DNA from: Turritopsis dohrnii
Lineage: Eukaryota > Cnidaria > Hydrozoa > Anthoathecata > Oceaniidae
NCBI GenBank assembly: GCA_027922465.2
Contig: BQMF02000180.1
Span: forward strand, 679,755-743,754
DNA length: 64,000 bases
Direction of reading: 5' to 3'
In this document: piece after piece, positions 1-13,025 of the stretch
Numbering within the stretch: the first letter of the stretch is position 1
Layout: every line of letters begins with the position of its first letter
Made by a program: the position numbers and the translations under genes
The notes under the pieces: generated by a model
Told to the model about the DNA's origin: nothing
What the model saw: only the letters and a program-made list of their open reading frames with translations
Databases searched by the model: none

Positions 1-619
1 TATTTCCCCATAGGGTGAAATATATGTTAAAACCGGCAGTTTCCTTCTCCTTCATCATCTTCTCCGTTCACTTTTATAGCCGCGGTTCAGAATGCAATTT
101 TCGCCTAGCCGCCAAAGTAGATAAGAATAGAGGCTAGTCTACAGTCAAGTAGTACGCCATGTTTTTTCAGTCAGTGCGGATGGGCTGTTGCAGATTTTTG
201 ATTTTTCCACTAGCTTTTAAAATGATTCAAGGGAATTCAACTTTATATGATGGAAATAAATCATTTTAGTTCAGTATTGTCTTAAAAGGTTTCGTAAAAA
301 CTTTTGAAGAAACGTGTAAAAACAGAAAAATGTTGTTTTGTTTTTGTTGAGATGATGATTGATTGGTAATTAAATGCTTGGAACAACAAACCATTGAAGC
401 TGTGATTTTAGTGCAAAGGCGAAAATTCATTATCAATACAGGCAGAAGATTTATTTTCATTTTACGTCCTGATATAATGTGAACTGAAAGCACATATGAT
501 TTACACGTACAGCGCTATAAAAGGAAGTCTTTTTTGAGAACAACCAGTTCAACCAGTGTTAATTCAAAAAGTACATTACAAAAACAGCAAGTAAAAATGT
601 GATGTCGTATATGCAATAA
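1..619. other. No gene seen
   Basis: AT-rich sequence with only short open frames. I see no coding signal, RNA gene or repeat structure here. Confidence 0.5.
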
Positions 620-737
620 GAACGTCAGAAAACCAACAAGATGCCCGTATGGGCAGAAAGATTTCTGCAAAATCTGTTGAAGCATAAAAAATGAAAAATG
701 TTATGACAATTATGAAATTCGACAAAAAATGTTACAC

Positions 738-802
738 GATCAAAGAGGGCTCGAACCACCGACTTTTCGGTTAGCAGTCAAGTAACTGCGCCACAGAACT
801 AC
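738..802 (-). repeat. tRNA-derived SINE head
   Basis: On the minus strand there is an A-box-like tggcgcagtt and a B-box-like ggttcgagccc at tRNA spacing. A GCT anticodon-like loop lies between them. The acceptor ends do not pair well, so this is more likely a SINE head or decayed tRNA than a working tRNA gene. Confidence 0.55.
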
Positions 803-934
803 ATATGTCTCTGTAATGCATAAACTGCTAGGTTTAAACAGTAAGAAAAAAATGGAGGTGAAAAGCCGGTTGTAATGTATTTCTTGCTTTCGCAAAAATC
901 CAAAATCGAAATATTTTATGACATTTAAAAATTT

Positions 935-1006
935 CATCAACGCGGAATCGAACCACCGACCCTTAGGTTAGTAGTTGCTGTACTAACCGACTGTGCCACG
1001 GAAGCC
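935..1006 (-). repeat. Second tRNA-derived SINE head
   Basis: On the minus strand an A box tggcacagtcgg and a B box ggttcgattcc are present. A 7-bp stem with a 7-base loop (gttagta/tactaac) lies between them. The acceptor stem is poor. Orientation matches the copy at 738-802, about 200 bp away, so both may be parts of one tandem SINE insertion. Confidence 0.55.
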
Positions 1007-3230
1007 ATGCACGTTAGCATAGATATAAATATATTATAGCTCTTTTGACTCTTCTGTTTACAAACCGTTGAGAACTTTTTTTTAGTTGAAAAAGAATGAT
1101 CACAGTCCAAGATAATTATAAGCTTCTTTTATATATTTTCTGTTTTCACCTTAAAATATGTACATCTTCTTTAAAATCCATTTAATATTGATCAAAGAAA
1201 CTTTCGTAAATCTTTCGCTGACATGCAATGCACGGTGCTTTGGTTTCATGTAAATGCACGCACGAAATTTCAAAAAACCGCTAGGTTTGGACAGTAAGAA
1301 AAAAACGAAGAAAAAGAAAACGAAAGCCGGTTGTAATAGCTTTCTTGCTTTCGCAGAAATCTAATTACGTATAATAACAGACAAGATTGAGAGACACAAA
1401 TATCTGCTCGGAAAATGTGCTTCCCTGGATATTCATTTAATCTGACAACAGAAACATAAATTTACTATGGATTAATTCCATGATCACCTATACTGTAAAT
1501 TAAATCAAACAAGATGCCTTAACAGGCAAAAGGATTTCTGCCAAAATCTGCTGAAATATGAAAGAAAAAGCATATGACATATTTGAAAAAGGTTATGTGA
1601 TTTCCAAAATAAAAAATCACATTTCTAATGTATATAATCCCTAGGACATTGCAAATGATAAGTGACACTATGAGAGACTTATAGTATACTGCTAATAAAC
1701 TGGATTACATCTGAATGACATTAAATATTCTTTATTTTGTTGATAAGAAATAATATCAAAGATATATTGATCCTTTCAGATATCACAATGTATATGCACG
1801 TAACTCATAAACTGTAAAAGTTCTGAATTTCTGAATTTGATACTTGGTGTCAATCTTCCTAGCAGACTTCCTAAATTACAAGCACAAAAATGCATGCAGA
1901 TTTTGGCCATGCAAAATACATCCACATAGACCAAAACCAACATTATAACTGCTGTAGTTTGTTTTGATTAGTAATACGGAAAGCACTTACAAACATTCTT
2001 GATCTGAGTTATCATTCATGACCTGTATATAAAAATTCTTGTAGAAATTCAAAAAGAGGTTGAATGATTTTTACGACATAACATTGCATCTCTGATTTCA
2101 TATGCACCCAAGGGCATTGCGAAAATATAGTTGACACTATGCGAAACTTTATTGTATACGTATATACACCACTGATAAACTTAACTACATCTGAATGACA
2201 TAAAACATTCTTTATTTTGGGGGTACGAAATAATATTAAGTTTATATTGATTTTTTCGGATATTCAGTGATTACGTATGTAAATCATGTTCTTTAAGCAT
2301 TTGATATGTACCGTCAATCTTCTTAATTACAAATGGAATTATCAATATTTCAAACACAAAAAGTAAACAATAATTTTGATCATTAACAGTTATATATATA
2401 CTTATATATGCACACACATAACATAATTATATAATGTAACTGAAAGGAAAGTTTTGTATTGTTACATGATGTATCTTTTGAATTTACAGACAGTTGTTTT
2501 ACAGATGTTTTAATTTGCTATTGTGATTAGTCACTCGTAATAAGGGACATTTGACAGTATAACTTAAAAACTGATCAAACAATAAAACAAGTAAGTGGTG
2601 CAGGGTAGACACAAATTTTCTATGTTGGAGCTGAAGAGGAAACTAAGCTGAGCCAAAGTATCCAGAGCTTAAAAGCGTAACAGCTCATATACAAAACAAA
2701 CGAAGATGTTTTGAATTTAGGCTTAAAGAATATCAAAACATTTCTCTATAAAAACAAACAAATAGCTACCTTTTTCTTTTTGACTCTTCTGTTTACAAAA
2801 CGTTGAAAACTTCTTTTTAATTAGAAAAGAATGATCACAGTTCAAGATAATTATAAGTTTCTTCTATGAAAATTCTTTTTTTATCTTCAGATACCCATAT
2901 CTATCATTTTCAAGAAACTTTAGAAAATTTAAAATGGTTTCTACCCTCACATGCGTGGTAAGCGTAAGTTTCATGTAAGCGCACACACGAAATTTCAAAA
3001 AACCGCTAGGTTTGGACATCAGAAAAAAAAAAAAAAAAAGAAAAACAAAGCCGGTTTTAAAGTATTTCTTGCTTTCGCAGAAATCCAACTAGAACACGAA
3101 ACGTCTACTTTCAGCTTTTTAGTGATTTGGTTATGGATATGTAGTCTATTTTCACTACAGAAATCTGTTTTTTTTTTTCCTTTAGGATTTACAATGGTCA
3201 TTTTTATCAAATAATAAATAATGGGTGACC

Positions 3231-5774
3231 CAGGGGCGGATCTAGGATTTTTTAAGGGTTAGGCAAATTTTTTTTGTTAAACACACATAAGGGCGCAATC
3301 GATGAAATTTACGCCAATTTACGCCCAATCTAATACATATATTTCGAAGTGTAAAAATTATTAACTCGAATTGATTCGTCCTAACGTAAAGGGGTGTTAT
3401 AATGCAAGAGCCTGTATTGTTGCACTAATGGAATAAGGGAAAGAAACAAAAGAAAACTAATTGAGTATGAATGGAATGTATTGAACTATGTTATGTAGGC
3501 CAAAATAATATTTTCTGCCAGATTGGAGGCTAAGTAAATAACCAATAAATTACTTCATCTGTTATCTTCTTCATTTTCTTGATTGCTTGTACATGAACAG
3601 GAAGCATCCACCAAACGAAAACATACTTGTAATGAATCAAATAAATAAATTTTCAATTACCTATACCATGATAGATTGGAGCACTCAGATAAATACATGA
3701 TATTTTGTCTATGTACTGGTCAAGATGGTCAGATAGAAAGAAAAGAAATTATGTTAAGAAATAGAGTAAAATGACCAAAATCAAAGTTAGAGACAAGCTC
3801 CTTGATCATTATCCAGCAGCAAAATAAAAACAGATTTCTGCACTATACGTTCATCAAATCAAATAGTATACCCTACCCTAAAAATGATCCATGGTTAAAT
3901 AATTAATGTCAACCACATTATAGTAAAAGATGGTGTTTACAGAAATCCCTGAGACAAGTCCAAGAACCTATATATATAAAACTACACAACAACAGACAAA
4001 TTATGTACTGCTTCCTCTTTAATAAGAGCTACAGCATTTTTTTCAGAATTTAATGTAGCATAGGAAACAAGAAGTCAAACTAAAACATTATATAATTACC
4101 TTTTTCAAAAGAAGACATAACATAGGTGGTTTTTGTAAAATGAAAGAATAACTCCAAAGATGTTAAAGTGTTCCTTCATCCAAAATGATATTTCAAGGGA
4201 TGATAGAATGCACAAAGTTGTTTCAGAAGTCTTATAGATTCTGTTTCCTTGGGCAGATATTTCGATTTAAAAATCATAAAATCATACAATACATAATTAT
4301 GATGTAATAAGATTTTTATTCTTTGTTTATGTGTATAAACTCTCAATATTATAACTTCATTTTCTTATCACTCACTCAGAGTGAAAGCCCTTTCTCTCTA
4401 TAGTAAATTAAAAAGATATAGTATTAATGATAACTGCGATAAGAAGTTTAACCTATTATATACTATCTTATTATATATACATCATAAAACATGCATTGCA
4501 TAAAGTGAATGTAAGATTTCAAAAATTAAATACATATCTCAGAAACTGGAAGTAAGTTATACTAACAAGAGGCTTTTTGAGCTTCATCGTATTGGTTCAT
4601 ATCATTTTGGACACAGGATCCTTTTAAAGTTCTTAAATTCAAAACCTGACAGTCATCTCGAACCAAGAAAAATTATGCTGAACTGTACAAATAAGTTACC
4701 AGGTAAAGATACTGGTGCCAGAGAAACCATGCAGCTGCCTACGCAAAACAACTTAGAAAAATAACAATGACTTTGTGTATTATAAACTCAGTCATTCAAA
4801 CGTAATCTCATAACATTTACAGATGCATTTTTGATTAACAGAAACAGATACCAAAAATATTTATATACATCATTAATCAATATAAAATAGGCTTCGGTTC
4901 AGTTGACACAAACAAACTTAATATCTGAGCTAATAATTAACTGTCGTCATACTTATGTTCAACGAATTATGGTGCTAATAATCCATGCTAATCATTTATA
5001 TTACATAAAATAAAACACTTGCTTTAAAGCAGCCACAATGTTTTCATTTTGGAGAAGCAAAAGAAGAGACATAACTCGAAAAAAAATGCTTTTCCTAGAT
5101 TTTGAAGTCAGTTTTCAACAGATTATTATTAGTGGATTATTAGTGAATTCAAAATTCCATAATACTTTCCTAATTAATACTTCATTATTGCTATCAAAAG
5201 CTGCAATGATGTTTTCTAGCGAATCCATGTTGAACTGGGTCTAATTCGAAGGTCCCACGGTCGTTTTGTGCAGATTTGGTGACCATTCATTCAATAAAGT
5301 GTGTAAACCCATGGTTGTACCTTAGGCAAATTTTCTTCTGGTTCATTCATTTAAAGTGTGTAAACCCATGGCTCCTTAGGCAAATTTTCTTCCAGTTCAT
5401 TCATTAAAGTGTGTAAACCCGGGGCTCCTTAGGCAAATTTTCTTCGCCTAAGGTGAGCGTTAGGCACTAGTCTGTGTTGTCAATGTGACTATGAGAAGTC
5501 ATTTTCCGGGCAGAATCAATACCTATAAAGTCAAGCTGTAAAAAACATTAATTTTTAACATCATGGCGCGCGCCGCGCCTAGCCGGAGAATAATCCTATT
5601 TGCGAAAGAAAGGATCGGGCGGATTGGATGCGGGAGAATCTCTTGATATTTTCGATTATTTTCTGATTATTGTAATAATACAATACCTTTTTCATACAAT
5701 TTTATGAAAAACATTATTTAACTGATTTTGGGTTAGGCATTTGCCTAAGTTGCCTAACCCTGGATCCGCCCCTG
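3231..5774. mobile_element. Non-autonomous DNA transposon, hAT-like ends
   Basis: The left end starts CAGGGGCGGATCTAGG and the right end is its near-perfect inverted match (CAGGGGCGGATCCAGG). A second shared box, ggttaggcaaat, lies just inside both ends. Flanking 8-mers gggtgacc and gggtgtgc agree at 6 of 8 positions, as a mutated 8-bp target duplication of the hAT type would. No transposase frame is visible in the 2.5 kb, so the element depends on another copy. Assignment to hAT rests on end sequence and duplication length only. Confidence 0.6.
5282..5450. repeat. Tandem repeat, about 60 bp x 3
   Basis: Three successive units each contain gttcattcatt, aaagtgtgtaaaccc and cttaggcaaattttcttc. 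They lie near the right end of the CAGGGGCGGA element, and the aggcaaat word also occurs in its terminal repeats, so the array probably grew from the element's end. Confidence 0.75.
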
Positions 5775-5944
5775 GGGTGTGCACATATATTTTTGACACT
5801 TAACACTTGAATTTAATTTTATAAATTGTCACTTTAAGCTCATCTCTTTTTTGAAAATAACTCTTCTGTCAAAATTTTTTGATTGCTTTTTGATAGTTAT
5901 TTGCTTATATATTGAAGATATTCTTCAGGGCGTAAAGCTTTAGT

Positions 5945-6084
5945 AAAAAGAGAATAACGAGAAGTTTCATTTTGATTTATAATTTAATTCAAATTTCGTC
6001 CTGCATGATGATGTTCTGTGGATGTAGGACGAAATATTGAATTAAATTATAAATCAAAATGAAACTTCTTGTTATTCTCTTTTT
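5945..6084. repeat. Long foldback (about 60-bp arms)
   Basis: A left arm of about 60 bases (5945-6005) is the near-perfect reverse complement of the right arm (6023-6084). The loop of about 17 bases contains gatgatgttctgtgg. Only a few positions differ between arms. It would fold as a strong hairpin in DNA or RNA and looks like a foldback-type miniature element. Confidence 0.8.
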
Positions 6085-6089
6085 GCTTA

Positions 6090-7865
6090 TATATCTGCCT
6101 CATAGTATTTTTACTGTAGTACTAAAATTAAGTTTGACAATTTTCTTTTCTTCTTTTGTAAATTTGATTGTATAATTTTGAAAGACAGTTTTATCTGAGT
6201 TACAAAAAGCAAGTGCAAGTGTCTTCCGTTACATTACATTGTTTTGTTGTGATTTTATGGTATAAAGGATGTCAAGCTTTTGCAACAATAAATATCATGT
6301 TTATTATGCTAAAATCGCCTTACACATTGGTGCGGTTGTTGATATTTAGTTGTTTAAAATTTATAAAAGAAACCTCATTTGACCATGAACATCTTCGTTT
6401 CTTAATAAATTCAAAATAAGTTCTTTTGTGGTATCAAATTCAATTCTACCCTGTTTAGTAAGGACAACATTTTTATCTGAGAGTATGACATTGATGGTAG
6501 TTATACCATTCATTGTAGTTATTTGATGACGTATATTTTTCTTATGGTATTTAATGATGTATATTTTTCTTAACAATGTATAATATATAATGATGTATAA
6601 TTAAGTTTCGCAACTTTGGGGAAATATATAGTCGCATTTTTGCGAATCTTGTTAAGTATATAGTCATTTCAAGAGTAATCAATATCAATGTATGAGTTGG
6701 TATGAAGATATAAGCATGACAAACTTGAAACATTTAAAACAATGGAACCGTTGAACCAAAGACAGATGTGACCATGCTCAATGTGCACTGTTCGGTACTT
6801 CCGGTTATGGTTTCAAATTGATACAATAGCAAATTAATCATTTGAAGGAACATGCAATCCATTCAAGCCTGTTTTAAAGTTAAATTTTCTAGACATATCA
6901 ATGTGCAACATGAACTGAGCCTTGGTCATTATTTCTTGGATAATTTATGTGAAAATTATTAGCAAAGTTTGAAAGATACACGTTTTTTGTTGGTTCATAA
7001 AGAACCTTAATTTCCCCATTATTAGTTTAGAGAGTATCAGCTGTATTTCTACTATATTACTTTCTCACTTTTTTATGAATGCATATAACTTATGACCTTG
7101 CTATTTTGCACAGCTGGTTTTTGACTGTTTTGTTTCTTTTTGAAAATATGAATGTTTTAAGTTTAATAATACTTACATATGTTTTAAATCATATATTTTA
7201 TTTATGTGATTTTCCTGTCTATAGATATTTCCAACTATTAGTGCCAGAAACATTTATATATGTATAAAGAACTGGAAATTATTGTTGCATAAACCACTTT
7301 GTTTTATCCTCCTGTTACTCGTCTTTTGCACTTCATAACCGCGTCCTTTGATTGAAATAAAAAGTTCGAACCATTATAGCAAAGTAAATGAAGCATTATA
7401 GAGTTGTCCTTTCTTGGAACTAATAATGATATAGTTATTTCATTAATTTTTCAAGACAACTATCAGATGTTCCTGCTGTATAGTCTGCATGTACAAGTCA
7501 TGTACATGTCGGTTTTCACGCATTCTCTGTCATCGCTGGCTGACGGGTGATTACACGCACATGCATCCCTTACATGTTGATGCAGTTTTTAAAAGAACAA
7601 TAACTTTCATTTATCTATACGGCAATTAGCCAGCCTCTGTCACTAACGCATGCATGTATAATACGGAACGAAATTATTAATTATAACGAACTGCCAAGAC
7701 ATCATTTTTTCCCCTCGTTTCATTGGAGCAATGATTTTATTACTTTCAAGACCTCTTTTTAAAAATATATCCGCACCCGATACATTTCGCGAAATCTTAC
7801 TCAATCTCGTTGAGTCTTGTTATTATTACGATCAACATACTACTTGCTTGTTGGCTCAGGTGATG
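6090..7865. other. No gene seen
   Basis: AT-rich, with short low-complexity frames on both strands. I recognise no domain, tRNA or terminal repeat in this stretch. Confidence 0.45.
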
Positions 7866-7869
7866 GAAC

Positions 7870-10047
7870 AACCTCGAACCCAGGGTCTCTTGCCTTTTCG
7901 ATATACGGATGGCGGCAAAGAAGACCCTGGTGAACGCTACTGAATTAACGAATTCTATTGGCTGAAAATATTACAACGACCGCAGGATTTTCGAGCAAAA
8001 AGAAGAAATCATCCGAGTTACTGCTGAGGAAGATAAGAATTAGAGTCTGAAAATTTAATTATTCAAAATAACATTTTAGCTATCATTTCATTTCACAAAA
8101 CACTGGTATGGTAGCATCATGTATTTACAATGAGAAAGGCTAACAACAAAAAGTTCTTAAAATAATCAACAATTGAACAAGATAGATTTTCATGCTCTTT
8201 TGACTGATAAAACAACGGAATAGTGATGAATTATGGCAGTCTTTTTTAGAAGAATATAGTTTCTAAGAACTTTAATTGTAGGCTCACACACATGTGCTAA
8301 AATTTAAGAGCATATTTAGAGATATGAGGATGAGCATCTTCAATCATTTCTGGGAGGAAAAAAAGAATTTTTTGACACGATCTTTGAATATTATCAACAA
8401 TAAAACTACAGAAATCACAAATACATACAAATACATAGCTGAAACATTATTTTGATCACAGATTGACCTATATTTCCATATTTAAATATCATAGAATCAT
8501 GAAATTTATGTAGCTAATGATGAATATATATCACAACGTTTCTGAAGCAAAATTGTTCAATATGTGGGTCTAAACAAAGCGTTGCAATCCAGAAATAGAA
8601 TCAAAAACTAAAACAAGCATGTGCATATACATAGAATGAAAATGTAATCTAATTTTTACTTTACGGTATATGACAATTTGTAGAATTTTCATAACAAGGT
8701 ATACATTGACTTAAGAATTCTATATCTTAAGCTGTATATCGTTTAGCAAAATACATAACAGGATAAAGGTAAACTTTACACTTAACAACAATACAGCGTT
8801 TACTCAAAACTAAACCATCTGCTATTATGGATTCAAGATCCCATGTCATGACTTAAAAGTATATACGTCACATAGAGTGGTTATAAAAATCCTGCAAATT
8901 GTCATGTATTAAGTACCTTCAGAGGGAGAAGAATGGGCTGACAAGAATGATTGAGACGATTTAAGGGAAGATAATTTAAAAAGTAATTTCCCTGAAATTT
9001 GAAATATCGGTATTCATACAGAATACCGATATACCATCCTGTTTTCGATCATATAGTAACCTTGAAACTAACACAATAAATTTCACTCAACATATGTTAA
9101 TATCTGGTTAAAATCCTGACAGGATCCTACACAAGATCCTACAAGAATTCATAATAAAAATAATTCTTTTTCAGTATATATAATAAAGGTAGTGAACATA
9201 ATACAACAAACATAATTTTTATGTATACTAATAAGTATATATTAACACTTGAGAAAGACTTAATAGGTTAAAGAAGAGTGAACATTTTATAAGTTGTGTT
9301 TTTCTGTCTTCATTTGTCACAGAGACGTAATACACTTATATACAAGAAAAAGTTACAGAGCTTTTTGCAAATAGACATACATGAACTTAGCAACTTTTGA
9401 TATAAATAACAATGTTGAATCATTTAAAATATTTGAATAAGTTCTTCATCCCAAACATTATTATTAATGAGAATCTTCTCTCACCACTGCACTGTTGTTG
9501 TTTATGTATTATCTTCATAGTTTGTTTTTACTTGTGGAAGATTGAACCTCAATACACTCAAGTTTTAATTTTCTGTTCATTTTTTTTACTTTTGTCCACT
9601 CTATACATGTTTTCTGTGTGTCTCTAAAATAAACACCACAGCTCGTTACAAAGATAAATTCCACACAACACCACACGAATTTTGCAATCTCCCTTTTATC
9701 ATTCAAGGTTTTCGAATGTAATAACCTTGATAAGGAATAAAATCTTTATCAAATCAGAAACACCGCTTTCCAGAATGCTGTTGAAGTCTTGGAAATATGT
9801 AAACAACTTTAAAGTTTTGCAGAAATGAGCTCGAGTGAACTCGACGAATTATATTTGGTCTCTATATTGGTTGTAATGTGACTATATAAAAAACTGAATG
9901 CACAAGACAAAATTTCTTCGGGCCACCTCTTATAAAAATTACACAGATTTTGTGGAATTTTCATGTCACGTGACCAGGGTTCGCCAGGGTCTTCTTTGCC
10001 GCCATCATCCGTATACCGGAAAGGCAAGAGACCCTGGGTTCGAGGTT
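7870..10047. repeat. Inverted pair of a short GC-richer repeat
   Basis: A roughly 66-base unit at 7870-7935 (cgaacccagggtctcttgcc ... ggcggcaaagaagaccctgg) returns inverted at 9978-10047. Each unit has its own inverted ends (ccagggtct). The pair could be the termini of one 2.2-kb element or two independent MITE insertions. The 2 kb between them is AT-rich and shows no recognisable gene. Confidence 0.7.
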
Positions 10048-10049
10048 GG

Positions 10050-11137
10050 TGATGGAAGTGACCCAGGACCATTGGCGATTCGTGCGCCAGGTATATAGCT
10101 CTCTCTTTTGCCTCTTTCTGATGGTCGTTGACTTTTCTTTTTGAAATCGTTTACAATGGGACGTTTGAGATTCGATGTGGTACCGAAAATGATATAGTTG
10201 TCAAAGCAATACACTGAACTATGTTTATATCCTCATTTAAAGCTTCTGATATCAAGAAAGCGATCCTTGTAAAAACCTTAGAAGATGGAGTCACAAAGAA
10301 CTTTTAATTGAAAATAGGTTCATATTTACTCATTTACCTCTCTTATATCTGTCTCTTATATCTGTCATGAAGTATGTAAGCTTAATGTAAAGGTTTTATA
10401 CAAAATACTGCCAACGTAGCCATCATCTTCGCTCCGCACCTTTCTATGGCCACTTCAAAACTAACTTTCCAAATTTCAGCAATTCAAAGTGGCTTTGTAT
10501 CATGTGGAAAGACTTCCACTTATCGCGATTTGCCACAAAATCACATTTCAAAAGATATGTTTCTACTTTTCATCGTTGCTCCTTTTCATGATCCAGCTGA
10601 TACGCTACCACTTTGAAATACAGAACCAACAACCAATTTGGTGTTTTGTATTTCATCAGGGTTAGGAGGGATGATATCAACTTCAGTAGTACGTCATTGA
10701 CCAATTCTTCCTAAATCAACAAAGAAATTTAACGTCTCAGAGACGTCTTTGGAACTCGTCTTAAGTAGATACTTATTAAATAGGTCTTTTTGTCATCTTG
10801 AAAGACGTTTTAAAGACCGCTTAGAAACATTTCAAAGACGAGTTTTGCACTCCTCTAGAAGACATCTCAAAGGCGTGTATCAACTCGTTTCAAATCGTTA
10901 CCGATTCTAACGAAGTAGAAACGTATTAAACTTACCCTTTTATTATCTTGAAAGACGTCTTAAAGAAACCTTAATGACATTTCTGTGTTTACTGGAACTG
11001 AAACTGTCTGGTTTGGCATTCATTGACTCGATTTTTTTTAGATATCGCAAAACGTTTACCTTGCATCGACTTCTTTTTCTGATCCTAAGTTTCCAGCCAA
11101 TCTTTTACTTTTTCTTTGGCTTCTTGCGATTTGTCAT
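10050..11137. other. No gene seen; short GACG-rich repeats
   Basis: Between about 10730 and 10980 the words agacgtct, aaagacg and ttaaagac recur irregularly, giving a locally repetitive stretch. No gene or RNA is recognisable. Confidence 0.4.
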
Positions 11138-11550
11138 TAGGGACCTTACGAAACTGCGACGGCAACGTGGACGACGACGTGAGGCAAACAAAAGATTCAC
11201 TTTACTCCATAGATTTGCTTTAGAATGGAAGTCGTTTCACACTATACTATTGGGAAATGTTTTTAATTTTACTAATATCATTATTAGATTTGCACGTTCT
11301 ACACACAACGTGAAAAGTAATATTTTGAAGTCGTACTGAAAACGAAGACGTGAGAATAGCAGTACTTCCGATAAATTTTCCTTGGTTCCTTCATGATTCT
11401 GTCTCTCAAAGTTCAAAAAACAAACTTCAAAGGCATTATAAATAAACTTCTTAACCCAAGTGTATAGTTTCTCCTCTTTTGAGATTCATTGAAGATGAAT
11501 ATCTTGTACGTCGTCGTCCACGTTGCCGTCGTACTTTCGTAAGGTCCCTA
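11138..11550. mobile_element. MITE with about 45-bp terminal inverted repeats
   Basis: The left end TAGGGACCTTACGAAA is followed by a cgacggcaacgtggacgacg box, and the right end is the inverse of both. Total length is about 413 bp with no coding capacity. Flanks suggest a very short (TA-type) duplication, but this is ambiguous because the ends themselves begin TA. A weaker relative occurs near 43957-44205. Confidence 0.75.
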
Positions 11551-12384
11551 TTTAATTGAACAGGTCTGTGGAATTTGCTGAAGAGCTCGGAAGAGTCTTG
11601 TGATAAATATTCTTCCTGGTCTCTGACTTCACGATCTTTTCCATCCTTCTCTTGCCTTCTGAAAATTTTGCTTCTACTTTCAACTCCACCAATTTAGCTG
11701 CTTCAACAGTCAACATATGCTTTGCAGATTTCTTGAAAATCGAGAAGAAGTGTTTTGCCACGCGATTTTGACAACAGTCACGGTTTATCAACATCGGTAT
11801 CCATACTTCTAGTCCACTGACGAACTTTCGTGTTTATTGAAAGAACATCACCTTTGACTTGCATAATTCTTTGTTCAATTTCAAGTAGTTCTTGTGTTAA
11901 AAGGTGTGAACACTTGTTGCCTACAATAGCGTATTCTTCCATCAAATAGTCAGGCTTTGGTATCTCTCACTTGACTTTATTAACATTGGAAAATTTTCCA
12001 TAAGTTCTTCTATCAAACATAACTTTTCCATCAATTTTTGATGACTTTGATGACCGTAGAAATAAGGTTCGCAGAATTTGAAGCTGCTCCTACTTACAAC
12101 AAACATACATTTACAACATTACAACAAACTGACTGCCAATATTGGACCTTTGCAAATAAGGAATTTGGTGTTCAAGTAACGCTGCAATGAATGTAAGTTT
12201 TTACAACTGCCTCCACTGAATTAAAATGGATTGCATCCTATTTTAGAAGTAGAATTCTCCTATAAATAAGCGGTATCCTCCAAATTGTAAGGCCAGTGCC
12301 ACAGCTGTGCATGATATTTTAACAAACTTTGGATTTTTTGAATGGGGTTACCTACTCAATTCTGTAGACCAACCGTGCGAAACC
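11551..12384. other. Unassigned stretch upstream of Harbinger remnant
   Basis: A minus-strand open frame at 11552-11794 (80 codons, K/E-rich) might belong to the second, DNA-binding gene that Harbinger elements usually carry, but I see no SANT/Myb motif in it. Nothing else is supportable here. Confidence 0.25.
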
Positions 12385-13025
12385 TCGCAGATGCTGTGCA
12401 TGCTTAAGGTGCTCCACTTGATTGTGTTTGGGGATTTATTGATGGCACCTTGAAAGCCTGCTGTCGGCCAAGTGGAAATCAAAAAACGGTGTATAATGGT
12501 CACAAAAGATACCATGGATTAAAATATCAATCAGTCACTACACCGAATGGTCTTATTTGGTCCTATAGAAGGTAAAAGGCACGATAGTGCTATGCTGGGA
12601 CTCCCTGGCCTCCTGCCACAACCACAACAGTTTTCATATGATCAATATGGCAATATCTTATGTTTGCATGGAGACCCTACATATCTACTGAGGAGACATC
12701 TTCAAGCACCCTTTGGTGGAGCAAACCTGACAGTTATGGAGAAAGCATTTAATAAATACATGATCAAGATCCGCATTTCAGTTGAGTGGATATTTGGTGA
12801 TACAGTGGACTCTCTATAATTCGAACACCCAAGGGAAATCGAAAAGCGTTCGAGTTATAGAGAGATTCAAGTAATAGGGAGTTGGGAAGTTGTTCCAAGA
12901 TTTTGTATAAATTTTGTAAAAACAGCCAATTTAACGTTTTTTTCTTCCTTATACGGAATGGAGACACAATCTCGACCTGCCCGACCTTTTATGCTAAGAA
13001 TGGACTGAAAAAAATGCAAAATATT

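Larger units (their letters stand above)
620..3090. repeat. Block of duplicated AT-rich repeats
   Basis: Three sets of imperfect direct repeats are visible. The stretch near 636-690 recurs near 1500-1560 (shared words around aacaagatgcc and gatttctgc). The stretch 1038-1370 recurs at 2778-3090: both hold gactcttctgtttacaaa, an aaaccgctaggttt box, an A-rich run and a ttcttgctttcgca box, and a shorter third copy lies at 818-905. A further pair is 1625-1815 and 2098-2290 (tacatctgaatgaca). Short open frames here are not believable genes. The block looks like diverged non-autonomous elements duplicated locally. Confidence 0.7.

Noticed and set aside
738..1006. Two functional tRNA genes
   Set aside because: A and B boxes are present but acceptor stems do not pair and anticodon arms are irregular. 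SINE heads explain them better.
7079..7267. Small hydrophobic ORF as a membrane-protein gene
   Set aside because: AT-rich random frames often give hydrophobic peptides. There is no conserved motif or splice context.
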